38,523 nt of DNA from the NCBI GenBank assembly GCA_900769475.1, contig CAAGGQ010000139.1, positions 1 through 38,523 on the forward strand, read 5' to 3'. Positions 14,880-24,766 of this stretch are shown one piece after another. The position numbers and the translations under genes were made by a program. Each line of letters opens with the position of its first letter. The stretch's first letter is position 1. Origin of the DNA: Clostridia bacterium (GTDB taxonomy: Bacteria > Bacillota > Clostridia > Oscillospirales > CAG-272). The notes beneath the pieces are model-generated. The model did no database searches. It was given only the letters and a program-made list of their open reading frames with translations, and had not been told where the DNA came from.

Positions 14880-16553
14880 TCAGAACAATCCCGAAATCTT
14901 GCCGTCCTCGTCCACGTCGATGCGGAGCGCGGCGGGAGACTTGGGAAGTCCCGGCATGGTCATGATGTCACCCGTCAGGGCAACGATAAATCCGGCACCG
15001 GCGCTGACCTTCACGTTGCGCACGGTTACGGTAAAGTTCTCGGGCGCGCCCAGCTTGGTTGCGTCATCCGAGAAGCTGTACTGGGTCTTTGCCATACATA
15101 CGGGCAATTTATCGAATCCAAGGGATGCCAGCTTGGCAATCTCCTTCTTGGCGGCAGGCGCAAACACCACGCCACTGCCACGATAAACGTTCTTTACAAT
15201 GGCTTCGATCTTATCCTCAATGGAGCCCTCCAGGGAGTAGCTGAAGCTGAAATCATTGGGCTCTTCGCACAGGCGTACCACCTCGCGGGCCAGCTCCTCG
15301 CCGCCCTTGCCGCCTTCGGCCCAAACGTTGGAAAGCACCACGTTCACGCCCAGAGCCTTGCATTTTTCAATGATGGTCTGCACCTCGGCATCGGTATCCG
15401 TGGGGAAACGGTTCACGGCCACCACGCAGGGCAGCTTGTAAACATCCTTGATGTTGGACACGTGACGGAGCAGATTGGGAATACCAATCTCCAGAGCCTC
15501 CAAGTTTTCGCTTCCCAGCTCGGTCTTAGCCACGCCGCCGTGCATCTTCAGGGCACGGATGGTGGCAACCACCACCACAGCAGAGGGACGGAGTCCCGCA
15601 TAGCGACACTTGATATCCAGGAACTTTTCAGCACCCAGATCAGCGCCAAATCCTGCTTCGGTGATAGCGTAATCGCCCAGCTTCATGGCCATCTTGGTGG
15701 CGATAACAGAGTTACATCCGTGGGCGATATTGGCGAAAGGTCCACCGTGCACGAATGCAGGGGTTCCCTCCAGCGTCTGCACCAGGTTGGGCTTGAGAGC
15801 ATCCTTCAGCAGAGCCGCCATGGCGCCAACGGCACCGATCTGACCTGCGGTCACGGGCTCGTCGTTGTAAGTGTAGGCCACCACAATGCGAGAGAGGCGC
15901 TCCTTGAGGTCGGTGATGGAGCTTGCCAGGCAGAAGACTGCCATGATCTCGGAGGCAACGGTAATGTCAAAGCCGTCCTCACGGGGAACACCGTTGATGC
16001 GTCCACCCAAACCGTCGGTCACAAAACGGAGCTGACGGTCGTTCATATCCACGCAACGCTTCCAGGTGATGCGGCGGGGATCAATGTTCAGAGCGTTGCC
16101 CTGATGAATGTGGTTATCCAGCATGGCGGCCAGCAGATTATTTGCCGCGCCAATGGCGTGGAAGTCACCGGTAAAGTGCAGGTTGATGTCCTCCATGGGC
16201 ACTACCTGGGCGTATCCGCCGCCGGCGGCGCCGCCCTTGATGCCAAACACGGGACCGAGAGAAGGCTCACGGAGCGCGACCACAACGTTCTTGCCAATGC
16301 GCTTCATGCCGTCGGCCAGACCAATGGTGGTGGTGGTCTTTCCTTCCCCCGCGGGGGTGGGGGTAATGGCGGTAACCAGCACCAACTTGCCTTCCCCCCG
16401 TTGGGAATCCTTTAAAAGTGAATAATCCACCTTCGCCTTGTATTTTCCGTATTGCTCTAAATATTTGTCATCCACTCCCGCGACCTTTGCGATCTCGGTA
16501 ATGGGCTGCATTTTTGCGTTTTGCGCAATTTCAATATCGGTCAGATAAGCCAT
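14880..16553 (-). CDS. fhs: Formate-tetrahydrofolate ligase
   Basis: 557 aa, the usual length. It makes 10-formyl-THF from formate, THF and ATP. The P-loop TPAGEGKTT contains Lys72. FAVGR-type variation is not seen, and the substrate regions ALREPSLGPVFGIKGGAAGGG and GGPFANIAHGCNS are intact. The ATG at 16553 has AGGAGG upstream inside the end of purL, with only 3 nt between genes. It is the last gene of the purine operon and supplies the formyl donor used by PurN and the AICAR transformylase, a direct metabolic reason to be under the ZTP riboswitch. Confidence 0.97.
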   Translation of the reverse strand: MAYLTDIEIAQNAKMQPITEIAKVAGVDDKYLEQYGKYKAKVDYSLLKDSQRGEGKLVLVTAITPTPAGEGKTTTTIGLADGMKRIGKNVVVALREPSLGPVFGIKGGAAGGGYAQVVPMEDINLHFTGDFHAIGAANNLLAAMLDNHIHQGNALNIDPRRITWKRCVDMNDRQLRFVTDGLGGRINGVPREDGFDITVASEIMAVFCLASSITDLKERLSRIVVAYTYNDEPVTAGQIGAVGAMAALLKDALKPNLVQTLEGTPAFVHGGPFANIAHGCNSVIATKMAMKLGDYAITEAGFGADLGAEKFLDIKCRYAGLRPSAVVVVATIRALKMHGGVAKTELGSENLEALEIGIPNLLRHVSNIKDVYKLPCVVAVNRFPTDTDAEVQTIIEKCKALGVNVVLSNVWAEGGKGGEELAREVVRLCEEPNDFSFSYSLEGSIEDKIEAIVKNVYRGSGVVFAPAAKKEIAKLASLGFDKLPVCMAKTQYSFSDDATKLGAPENFTVTVRNVKVSAGAGFIVALTGDIMTMPGLPKSPAALRIDVDEDGKISGLF

Positions 16554-16556
16554 GGT

Positions 16557-19500
16557 TTAGCCCTCCTTAAAATACTTGACTGCGGATTCAAACATCTTCA
16601 TATCGTATTCGCCCACAACGTTGCGGTAGAGACCGTTGCCAATACGCTCGCTGTGTCCCATCTTACCGAACACGCGGCCGTCGGGAGAGGTGATACCCTC
16701 AATAGCAAAGGTGGAATTGTTGGGATTGTAGCGAATATCGTCGGTGGCGTGGCCCGAGAGATCCACGTACTGGGTTGCGATCTGTCCGTTGGCGGCGAGC
16801 TCGCGAACGATCTCGTCGGAGGCTAAGAAGCGTCCCTCACCGTGGGAGATCGGAACCGTGTAAACATCGCCCACGTTGGTAGCCGCCAGCCAAGGCGACT
16901 TGTTGGAGGCAATGCGAATGCGTACCAGCTTAGACTGGTGACGGGAAATGGTGTTAAAGGTCAGAGTGGGAGTGTTCTCATCGGCGTCGATGATCTTGCC
17001 GTAAGGAACCAGACCCAGCTTTACAAGTGCCTGGAAGCCGTTGCAGATACCGCACATCAGACCGTCGCGGTTGTTTAAGAGATTGTGAACATCCTCTTTG
17101 ATCTGAGCATTGCGGAAGAACGCCATGATGAATTTACCCGACCCGTCGGGCTCGTCACCGCCGGAGAATCCGCCGGGAACGAAGATCATCTGCGAATCCT
17201 TGAGCTCCTTGGCAAAGGTATCCACACTGCGAGAAATCCCCTCGGAGGTCAAGTTGTTGATAACGAAGATCTTGGCTTCAGCACCGGCATCTCTCATCAC
17301 CTTTGCGGTATCAAACTCGCAGTTGGTGCCGGGGAATACGGGGATCAGAACCTTGGGACGGGCCACCTTGATGGCAGGTGCTACGCGCTTCTCGGCAGTG
17401 TAGGAGAAGTTCTCGATCTTTTGAACCTCCTCGGTTTCACGGCAGGGGAATACGCCCTCCAGCCGGCTCTCATAAAGAGTGTTCAGCTCAGCAAAGGAAA
17501 CCTGCTCCTCGCCGCGCGTCAGCTTGCCGTCGGCGGTAAAGAAACCAACCGTTTGTCCCTCGGTCTCGGCATCTACCTCCAGCAGGAACACGCCGTAGGA
17601 ATAATCAAAGATTGCCTGATTGCACATGGAAGCGTCAAAGGCAAATCCCAGTCCGTTACCAATGCACATCTTGTAAACACCCTCGGCAATGCCGCCGTAG
17701 GTGGGGGTGTACGCGGAATAAACCTTGCCGGCGCGCATGAGAGCCGTTACCTTGTTGAAGGTTTCGATCAGGGAAGCCGCAACGGGAAGACCGTCCTCGC
17801 CGTAGGCAGGAGTGATGGCGATCAGCTTGTGTCCTGCCGCCTTGGCGTCACCCGAGATCACCTCATCGGTCTTACCGGTGGTGACGGCAAAGGATACCAA
17901 AGTGGGAGGAACGTCCAGCTGCTCAAAGGATCCGCTCATGGAGTCCTTACCGCCAATGGCGGCAATGCCAAGCTCCTTTTGCGCACGGAAGGCACCCAAC
18001 AGGGCCGCCAGGGGCTTGCCCCAGCGCTTGCCGTCCTTGAGAGGCTTTTCAAAATACTCCTGGAAGGTCAGGTAAACGTCCTCGAAGGAGGCACCTGCCG
18101 CAACCAGCTTGGATACACTCTCTACAACGGCCAAATATGCACCGTGGTAGGGGCTCTTTTCGGTAATGTAGGGATTGTAACCCCAGGACATATAGGAGCA
18201 AGCGTCGGTATGCTTTTCCTCTACCGAGATCTTGTGCACCATGGCCTGAATGGGGGTCTTTTGATGCTTTCCGCCAAAGGGCATCAGCACGGTGCCGGCA
18301 CCGATGGTGGAGTCAAAGCGCTCGGAAAGTCCACGCTTGGAGCAAACGTTGAGATCGGCAGCAAGCGCCTTGTAGCCCTCGACAAAATCGGCAACAGGTG
18401 CTTTGCTATAGTCCTCGATCTTGGCGGGAGCAATATCAATATGCTTCTCGGCGCCGTTGGAGTTCAGGAACTCACGGGAAATATCAACAATGGTCTTTCC
18501 GTTCCAGTGCATGCGCAGTCTGGGCTCCTCGGTCACGTGGGCAACCACGGTTGCCTCCAGGTTCTCAGAGGCTGCCAGGGCCATAAAGCGCTCTACGTCC
18601 TTGGCTTCGACCACAACGGCCATACGCTCCTGGGACTCACTGATGGCAAGCTCGGTGCCGTCCAGACCCTCGTATTTCTTGGGAACCGCGTTCAGATCGA
18701 TGTCCAAACCGTCGGCCAATTCGCCTACGGCAACCGAAACACCGCCTGCACCAAAGTCGTTGCAGCGCTTGATCATGCGGCAAGCCTCGGCATTACGGAA
18801 CAGACGCTGCAGCTTTCTTTCCTCGGGAGCGTTACCCTTTTGCACCTCGGCACCGCAGGTCTCTACCGAGTGGGAGTCGTGGGCCTTGGAGGAGCCGGTG
18901 GCACCGCCAATACCGTCACGTCCGGTTCTGCCGCCCAGAAGGATCACGATGTCACCGTCCTCGGGGCACTCACGGCGTACGTTCTCCGCGGGAGTGGCGG
19001 CAATGACCGCGCCGATCTCCATACGCTTTGCGGCGTAGCCGGGATGATACAATTCGTCTACGATACCCGTTGCCAGACCGATCTGGTTACCGTAGGAGGA
19101 ATATCCGGCGGCAGCGGTCTGTACAATCTTACGCTGGGGCAGCTTGCCGGGAATGGTCTCGGATACGGGAACCGTAGGATCCGCCGCACCGGTCACACGC
19201 ATAGCCGCGTAAACGTAGGAGCGTCCCGACAGAGGATCGCGGATGGCGCCGCCAATGCAGGTTGCCGCGCCGCCAAAAGGCTCGATCTCGGTGGGATGGT
19301 TATGGGTCTCGTTCTTAAAGAGGAGCAGCCAGGGCTCCTTAACGCCGTCCACCTCAATCTCCATCTTTACGGTGCAGGCGTTGATCTCCTCAGATTCATC
19401 CAGCTTATCCAGCTTTCCGGTCTTGCGCAGATATTTTGCGGCAAGAGTACCGATGTCCATCAGGTTGATGGGCTTGGTGCGGCCCAGCTCACAGCGAGTC

Positions 19501-20249
19501 CGGATGTAATCCTGATAGGTTTTTTCGAGCAGCTCATCCTCAAAGGAAACGCTGTCGATGGTGGTATTAAAGGTGGTGTGACGGCAGTGATCCGACCAGT
19601 AGGTGTCGATCATGCGGATCTCGGTGATGGTGGGATCTCTGTCCTCGGTCTTAAAGTATGCCTGACAGAAGGCAATATCATCAACGTCCATAGCAAGACC
19701 GTAACTACGCACGAACGCGGCAAGGCCCTCGCGATCCAGCTGCAAAAATCCGTCCAGCACCGCAACCTCGGTGGGGATCTCATAGTTGGCACGCAGCGTT
19801 TCGGGCTTCTCGAGAGACGCCTCTCTTGCCTCCACGGGGTTGATCACGTACTTTTTGATCTCTGCGATCTCGGCGTCACTCAAATCCCCCAACAGCACGT
19901 AAACCCGCGCGGTACGAATGGTGGGACGCTCGCCACAGGAGATGATCTGAATGCATTGCTCGGCCGAGTCGGCTCTCTGGTCGAACTGACCGGGGAGGTA
20001 CTCAACGGCAAACACGGTGGCGTTCTCTGCCACGAGTTCGTCGGTAACGATATCCAGCTGAGGCTCGGAGAATACGGTATGTACTGCCTCCTCATAGAGC
20101 TTATCCGAAATGTTTTCCACGTCGTAGCGGTTGAGGATGCGAACGTCGGTCAGATTCTTAATGCCAAGAAGATTGCGAAGCTCGGAACGGAGTGCCTTTG
20201 CCTCATGCGCCAGCTCCTTCTTCTTTTCTACGAATATTCTGTATACCAT
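16557..20249 (-). CDS. purL: Phosphoribosylformylglycinamidine synthase, single-chain type
   Basis: 1230 aa. It converts FGAR, glutamine and ATP to FGAM. The order is an N-terminal PurS-like part, the ATP-binding synthetase core (HNHPTEIEPFGGAAT, GGRTGRDGIGGAT, NDFGAGGVS), a second AIRS-like half, and a C-terminal glutamine amidotransferase (from about residue 966). The glutaminase triad is visible: Cys1069 in CGICNGFQ, His1136 and Glu1138 in ISHGEGRF. The one-polypeptide form contrasts with the separate PurS, PurQ and PurL of Bacillus. The ATG at 20249 has AAGGAC upstream. It lies 6 nt from purD and 3 nt from fhs. Confidence 0.96.
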   Translation of the reverse strand: MVYRIFVEKKKELAHEAKALRSELRNLLGIKNLTDVRILNRYDVENISDKLYEEAVHTVFSEPQLDIVTDELVAENATVFAVEYLPGQFDQRADSAEQCIQIISCGERPTIRTARVYVLLGDLSDAEIAEIKKYVINPVEAREASLEKPETLRANYEIPTEVAVLDGFLQLDREGLAAFVRSYGLAMDVDDIAFCQAYFKTEDRDPTITEIRMIDTYWSDHCRHTTFNTTIDSVSFEDELLEKTYQDYIRTRCELGRTKPINLMDIGTLAAKYLRKTGKLDKLDESEEINACTVKMEIEVDGVKEPWLLLFKNETHNHPTEIEPFGGAATCIGGAIRDPLSGRSYVYAAMRVTGAADPTVPVSETIPGKLPQRKIVQTAAAGYSSYGNQIGLATGIVDELYHPGYAAKRMEIGAVIAATPAENVRRECPEDGDIVILLGGRTGRDGIGGATGSSKAHDSHSVETCGAEVQKGNAPEERKLQRLFRNAEACRMIKRCNDFGAGGVSVAVGELADGLDIDLNAVPKKYEGLDGTELAISESQERMAVVVEAKDVERFMALAASENLEATVVAHVTEEPRLRMHWNGKTIVDISREFLNSNGAEKHIDIAPAKIEDYSKAPVADFVEGYKALAADLNVCSKRGLSERFDSTIGAGTVLMPFGGKHQKTPIQAMVHKISVEEKHTDACSYMSWGYNPYITEKSPYHGAYLAVVESVSKLVAAGASFEDVYLTFQEYFEKPLKDGKRWGKPLAALLGAFRAQKELGIAAIGGKDSMSGSFEQLDVPPTLVSFAVTTGKTDEVISGDAKAAGHKLIAITPAYGEDGLPVAASLIETFNKVTALMRAGKVYSAYTPTYGGIAEGVYKMCIGNGLGFAFDASMCNQAIFDYSYGVFLLEVDAETEGQTVGFFTADGKLTRGEEQVSFAELNTLYESRLEGVFPCRETEEVQKIENFSYTAEKRVAPAIKVARPKVLIPVFPGTNCEFDTAKVMRDAGAEAKIFVINNLTSEGISRSVDTFAKELKDSQMIFVPGGFSGGDEPDGSGKFIMAFFRNAQIKEDVHNLLNNRDGLMCGICNGFQALVKLGLVPYGKIIDADENTPTLTFNTISRHQSKLVRIRIASNKSPWLAATNVGDVYTVPISHGEGRFLASDEIVRELAANGQIATQYVDLSGHATDDIRYNPNNSTFAIEGITSPDGRVFGKMGHSERIGNGLYRNVVGEYDMKMFESAVKYFKEG

Positions 20250-20255
20250 TTGATA

Positions 20256-21524
20256 TTAGTCCTTTCTTGCCAGAAGCGCACGCGCGCCAATGTCATGACG
20301 GTAATAAGCGTTGTCAAAGGAGATCTGCTCCACTAATTTGTATGCATCCTTGATGGAGTTCTCCAGGGTGTCTGCCACAGCGGTAGCTCCCAGAACGCGT
20401 CCGCCGTTGGTGAGCAGCTTGCCCTCCTTGCTCTCGGCGCCGGCCACGTAGACCTGCGGAGCGATCGCGGCGGGAATGGTCATTTCAAATCCCTTTTCGT
20501 AGGCCGTGGGATAGCCCTTGGATGCCATGATCACACAGCAGGCGTGTCCGTTACCAAACTTGACCTCGGTTTCGGCCAGGGTACCGTTGGTGGTTGCCTG
20601 CATGACCGTGAGGAGGTCGCTCTCCAGCAGGGGCAGCACCACCTGGGTTTCGGGATCGCCAAAGCGGCAGTTGTACTCGATAACCTTAGGACCGTTGGGA
20701 GTCAGCATCAAGCCGAAGTAAAGACAGCCCTTGAAGGTTCTGCCTTCGGCGTTCATGGCGTCAACGGTGGGCAGGAAGATGGTCTTCATGCACTCCTCGG
20801 CAATGGCGGGGGGGTAATAGGGGTTGGGGGCCACGGTGCCCATGCCGCCGGTGTTCAGACCCGTGTCATTGTCACCGGCGCGCTTGTGGTCCATGGAGGA
20901 AACCATGGGCTTGACGGTCTTGCCGTCGGTAAAGGCCAGCACCGAAACCTCGGGGCCGGTGAGGAACTCCTCAATCACAATGCGGTCGCCGCTCTTGCCA
21001 AAGGCCTTGTCCAGCATCATGGAGCGCACCGCATCCTTGGCTTCCTCAAGGGTCATTGCAATAATCACGCCCTTGCCCAGTGCCAAGCCATCGGCCTTGA
21101 TGACCGTGGGAATGGGAGCGCTTTCCAGATAGCGCAGGGCGGCATCCATATCCTCAAAGACCTCGTAGGCGGCGGTGGGAATGTTGTATTTTTTCATCAG
21201 GTTCTTGGAAAAGACCTTGCTTCCCTCAATGATGGCCGCATTGGCACGAGGACCAAAGCAAGGAATGCCCTTTTCCTCCAGAGCGTCCACGGCACCCAGC
21301 ACCAGCGGGTCGTCGGGAGCCACTACGGCATAGTCGATCTTGTTCTCCACTGCAAAGGCAACAATGCCCTCAATATCCTTGGCGCCCACGTTGACGCAAA
21401 CGGCGTCGGCGGCAATACCGCCGTTGCCGGGCAGGGCGAAGATCGTATCTACGGTGGGATTCTCTTTCAGCTTTTTGATGATGGCGTGCTCTCGGCCGCC
21501 ACCGCCAACTACCAGGATCTTCAT
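20256..21524 (-). CDS. purD: Phosphoribosylamine-glycine ligase (GAR synthetase)
   Basis: 422 aa from the ATG at 21524. A TTG one codon earlier is possible, but the AGGAG spacing and codon favour the ATG. It joins phosphoribosylamine and glycine with ATP. The N-terminal KILVVGGGGREHA, the ATP-grasp core (VIKADGLALGKGV, VIEEFLTGPEVSVLAFTDG) and the metal-binding EYNCRFGDPETQ are all present. It is placed between glyA, which makes glycine, and purL, so the glycine supplier and its user are adjacent in the operon. Confidence 0.97.
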   Translation of the reverse strand: MKILVVGGGGREHAIIKKLKENPTVDTIFALPGNGGIAADAVCVNVGAKDIEGIVAFAVENKIDYAVVAPDDPLVLGAVDALEEKGIPCFGPRANAAIIEGSKVFSKNLMKKYNIPTAAYEVFEDMDAALRYLESAPIPTVIKADGLALGKGVIIAMTLEEAKDAVRSMMLDKAFGKSGDRIVIEEFLTGPEVSVLAFTDGKTVKPMVSSMDHKRAGDNDTGLNTGGMGTVAPNPYYPPAIAEECMKTIFLPTVDAMNAEGRTFKGCLYFGLMLTPNGPKVIEYNCRFGDPETQVVLPLLESDLLTVMQATTNGTLAETEVKFGNGHACCVIMASKGYPTAYEKGFEMTIPAAIAPQVYVAGAESKEGKLLTNGGRVLGATAVADTLENSIKDAYKLVEQISFDNAYYRHDIGARALLARKD

Positions 21525-21566
21525 CAATCAAATACTCCTATTTCTAAAAGTGGTGTAGGGACGCGA

Positions 21567-22805
21567 TCAATCGTAAATGGGGTATTTCTCGCACAAAGCG
21601 ATCACCTCGGCGGTAATGCGCTCGCGGCTGTTTTCAAAGTCGGTTGCCACCTCTTTGAGCCATTTTGCGATCTTCTTCATTTCCTCCTCCTTAAAGCCAC
21701 GGGAGGTTACGGCAGGGGTACCCACACGGATACCGCTGGTAACGAAGGGCTTTTCGGGATCGTTGGGGATGGCGTTTTTGTTTACAGTAATATGAACCTC
21801 GTCCAAACGCTTCTCCATCTCCTTGCCGGTGATGTTAAAGGGACGCAGGTCGATCAGGATCAGATGGTTATCGGTATCCCCCGAAACCACGCGGAAGCCC
21901 TCCTCCTTGAGGGATTCACAGAAGACCTTGGCGTTCTTTACGATCTGCTTCTGATATTCCTTGAATTCGTCGGTCAAAGCCTCACCAAAGGCAACAGCCT
22001 TAGCGGCGATGATGTGCATCAGAGGTCCACCCTGGGTACCGGGGAATACGGCCTTGTCGATGCGCTGTGCAAATTCCTCCTTGCACAGGATCAGACCGCC
22101 ACGGGGACCGCGCAGAGTCTTGTGGGTGGTGGTGGTCACCACGTCGGCGTAAGGAACAGGATTGGGATGCAATCCGGCAGCCACCAGACCGGCGATGTGC
22201 GCCATATCCACCATGTAGTAGGCTCCTACCTCATCGGCGATCTCGCGGATCTTAGCAAAATCGATGGTACGGGAGTAGGCGCTGGCACCGGCAACGATAA
22301 GCTTGGGCTTGCACTCCAGAGCCACGCGGCGCATCTCCTCGTAGTCCAGCATCTCGGTATCGTCGTTCACGCTGTAAGGAACCACGTGGAAGTATTTGCC
22401 CGAAATGTTGACAGGAGAACCGTGGGAAAGATGTCCACCATGGGCAAGATTCAGACCCATGACCGTGTCACCGGGATTGAGCAAAGCAAAGAACACCGCT
22501 AAGTTTGCGCTGGCTCCACAGTGGGGCTGTACGTTGGCGTGCTCGGCACCAAAGAGCTTCTTGGCGCGATCGCGGGCAATGTTCTCCACGATATCCACGT
22601 ACTGACAGCCGCCGTAGTAGCGCTTGCCGGGGAAGCCCTCGGCATACTTGTTGGTAAGCACGGTGCCCGCCGCCAGGAGAACAGCCTTGGAAACGATGTT
22701 CTCGGAGGCGATCAGCTCAATATTGTGCTTCTGACGTCCCAACTCCAGGGAGCAGGCGTCGAAGACTTCTTTGTCGTAATTGGCAAGTTCATCAAAAAAA
22801 TTCAT
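21567..22805 (-). CDS. glyA: Serine hydroxymethyltransferase
   Basis: 412 aa. It is PLP-dependent and converts serine and THF to glycine and 5,10-methylene-THF. The PLP lysine is Lys229 in TTTTHKTLRGPRGG. The substrate-side segments LIASENIVS (31-39), YAEGFPGKRYYGG (54-66) and HGGHLSHG (122-129) are intact. The ATG at 22805 has AAAGGAG upstream. It sits inside the purine operon, giving both glycine for PurD and one-carbon units for the formyl transferases. This arrangement suits regulation by a folate-linked signal. Confidence 0.97.
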   Translation of the reverse strand: MNFFDELANYDKEVFDACSLELGRQKHNIELIASENIVSKAVLLAAGTVLTNKYAEGFPGKRYYGGCQYVDIVENIARDRAKKLFGAEHANVQPHCGASANLAVFFALLNPGDTVMGLNLAHGGHLSHGSPVNISGKYFHVVPYSVNDDTEMLDYEEMRRVALECKPKLIVAGASAYSRTIDFAKIREIADEVGAYYMVDMAHIAGLVAAGLHPNPVPYADVVTTTTHKTLRGPRGGLILCKEEFAQRIDKAVFPGTQGGPLMHIIAAKAVAFGEALTDEFKEYQKQIVKNAKVFCESLKEEGFRVVSGDTDNHLILIDLRPFNITGKEMEKRLDEVHITVNKNAIPNDPEKPFVTSGIRVGTPAVTSRGFKEEEMKKIAKWLKEVATDFENSRERITAEVIALCEKYPIYD

Positions 22806-22850
22806 AGGGATCTCCTTTGGGAATGGGAGGAACGCGAGGTACGCTCTCTC

Positions 22851-24035
22851 TTAGTGGTGGAACAGGCGCATACCGGTAAAGGCCATAGCCATGCCGTACT
22901 TGTTGCAACAGTCGATTACCACGTCGTCACGGATCGAGCCACCGGGCTCGGCGATGTACTTCACACCGCTGCGCTTTGCGCGCTCAATGTTATCGTCAAA
23001 GGGGAAGAAGGCATCCGAGCCCAGAGCCACGCCGTCGATGGTAGCGAGGTAGGCCGCCTGCTCCTCCTTGGTAAAGGGCGCGGGCTGCTCGGTAAAGTAT
23101 TTCTGCCAGTTGCCGTCGGCACAAACGTCCTCTTCATTCTGGTTGATGTAACCGTCGATAACGTTGTCGCGGTCGGGTCTGCCGAGGGTTGCCTTAAAGG
23201 GCAGGTTCAGCACCTTATCGTGCTGACGGAGCTGCCAGGTATCGGCTTTGGTGCCGGCCAATCTGGTGCAGTGGATACGGGATTGCTGTCCCGCGCCCAC
23301 GCCGATGGCCTGTCCGTCTACGGCGTAGCAAACCGAGTTGGACTGGGTGTATTTCAGAGTAATGAGAGCCACGATCAGGTCGCGCTTTGCGCTGTCGGGC
23401 AGAGTCTTGTTTTCGGTGACCAGATTGGAGAGGAGAGCCTCGTTGATCTCAAAGTTGTTTCTTCCCTGCTCAAAGGTGATGCCATACACCTGCTTGTGCT
23501 CGATGGCATCGGGAATATAGTTGGGATCGATCTGAACGATGTTGTAATTGCCGCCGCGCTTGGACTTGAGGATCTCCAGAGCCTCGGGCTCGTAGCCGGG
23601 AGCAATGATGCCGTCGGAAACCTCGCGCTTGATCATCTTGGCGGTGGTGACGTCACAAACGTCGGAGAGAGCCACCCAGTCGCCAAAGGAGCACATACGG
23701 TCGGTGCCGCGAGCTCTTGCGTATGCGCAAGCCAAGGGGGACTCGTCCAGGCCCTCGATGTCGTCAACAAAGCAGGCCTTCTTCAGCTTTTCGGAAAGCT
23801 TGATGCCAACAGCCGCAGAGGTGGGGCTGACGTGCTTGAAGGAGGTGACCGCGGGAAGTCCCAGCGCCTCCTTCAGCTCCTTAACCAGCTGCCAGGAGTT
23901 GAAGGCATCCAGAAAGTTGATAAAGCCGGGTCTGCCGCACAGGATCTGAATGGGAAGCTCGCTTCCGTCGTGCATAAAGATCTTCGCGGGCTTTTGATTG
24001 GGGTTACAGCCGTATTTCAGTTCAAATTCTTTCAT
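22851..24035 (-). CDS. purH: Stand-alone AICAR formyltransferase (PurH transformylase domain only)
   Basis: 394 aa from the ATG at 24035, 8 nt after AAGGAG. An in-frame GTG two codons earlier would sit too close to that site. It transfers the formyl group of 10-formyl-THF to AICAR, giving FAICAR. The sequence begins straight in the transformylase fold (ELKYGCNPNQKPA). It carries the catalytic pair Lys67-His68 in SFKHVSPTSAAVG and ends in VIDCCNKYGMAMAFTGMRLFHH. Ordinary PurH is about 510-520 aa with an N-terminal IMP cyclohydrolase, which is missing here. The gene just upstream encodes a separate cyclohydrolase that completes the step. Confidence 0.93.
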   Translation of the reverse strand: MKEFELKYGCNPNQKPAKIFMHDGSELPIQILCGRPGFINFLDAFNSWQLVKELKEALGLPAVTSFKHVSPTSAAVGIKLSEKLKKACFVDDIEGLDESPLACAYARARGTDRMCSFGDWVALSDVCDVTTAKMIKREVSDGIIAPGYEPEALEILKSKRGGNYNIVQIDPNYIPDAIEHKQVYGITFEQGRNNFEINEALLSNLVTENKTLPDSAKRDLIVALITLKYTQSNSVCYAVDGQAIGVGAGQQSRIHCTRLAGTKADTWQLRQHDKVLNLPFKATLGRPDRDNVIDGYINQNEEDVCADGNWQKYFTEQPAPFTKEEQAAYLATIDGVALGSDAFFPFDDNIERAKRSGVKYIAEPGGSIRDDVVIDCCNKYGMAMAFTGMRLFHH

Positions 24036-24047
24036 GATCACAACTCC

Positions 24048-24764
24048 TTATACGTTCTTATTTACGATTCTGGTCTCGGTCTCGCCGCTGGCAATGTCGA
24101 TGTAGCGGACGAAGAGAGAAACCTTGTTATCTTGGTTCAGGTTCTTCCAGATCAGGTCGGTGAGCTCGTCGATGGAAACGTCGGGAAGCTCCAGGGTCTT
24201 GGGCTCGCCCTCAAAGGAAGGCAGGGGATTTCCGTCCCCGTTGTAGGTGTGGATGAACTTTGCTTTGCCCGCAATGGGATTGGAGTAAGCGTAGGTGAAG
24301 CGCTCGCAGGAGCTGTCATCGCCCTCGGCGCTCTTGAGGATCGACATAGCGTAGTTCATGCCGTCCTTCTCCAGACGGATGATGCCCGAAATTCTGGGGG
24401 TGAAGTTGGGCTTGTCATCCTCGAACTCCCGGGTGCGCAGAGCCTGCTCAAAGGTCATCTGCTTGTCCATCAGATCATAGATGGTGTCGGTTTGATCGCC
24501 GTTGGTAACGATGGTCTTATTACCGAGAACTCTTACGGGATAGTAGATGATGAGGTGAGGATCGGTCATCTTGGATTCGTCAAAGGCCTTGGTGCGCATA
24601 GCATCGCCCTCGGCAACGAATACGCGGTTGCGGCTGTTCTCGCTGCGACCCATAATGAAGTAGGCGGTGATCGCCTTTTTGCCGTCGGCACTCTTGCCGA
24701 TGATAATACCTCTGCCGTGGTAGGCCAGGGAATTCAATTCATTTACAATGGTAGATACCTTCAT
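24048..24764 (-). CDS. purO: IMP cyclohydrolase, PurO type
   Basis: 238 aa from the ATG at 24764. An ATG two codons earlier would leave only 1 nt after AAAGGAG, so the later one is preferred, and it leaves 2 nt after the purN stop. The sequence matches the PurO/IMP_cyclohyd family (an Ntn-hydrolase-like fold first described in methanogenic archaea), with LAYHGRGIIIG near the N-terminus, YFIMGRSENSRNRVF and the central PRISGIIR. It closes the FAICAR ring to IMP. Its position next to a transformylase that lacks the cyclohydrolase domain supports the call. Confidence 0.88.
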   Translation of the reverse strand: MKVSTIVNELNSLAYHGRGIIIGKSADGKKAITAYFIMGRSENSRNRVFVAEGDAMRTKAFDESKMTDPHLIIYYPVRVLGNKTIVTNGDQTDTIYDLMDKQMTFEQALRTREFEDDKPNFTPRISGIIRLEKDGMNYAMSILKSAEGDDSSCERFTYAYSNPIAGKAKFIHTYNGDGNPLPSFEGEPKTLELPDVSIDELTDLIWKNLNQDNKVSLFVRYIDIASGETETRIVNKNV

Positions 24765-24766
24765 GC

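Noticed and set aside
17085..20336. A 1083-codon open frame on the plus strand
   Set aside because: It is antisense to purL. The composition (Gly/Leu/His-rich, no domain pattern) is that of a mirror frame.
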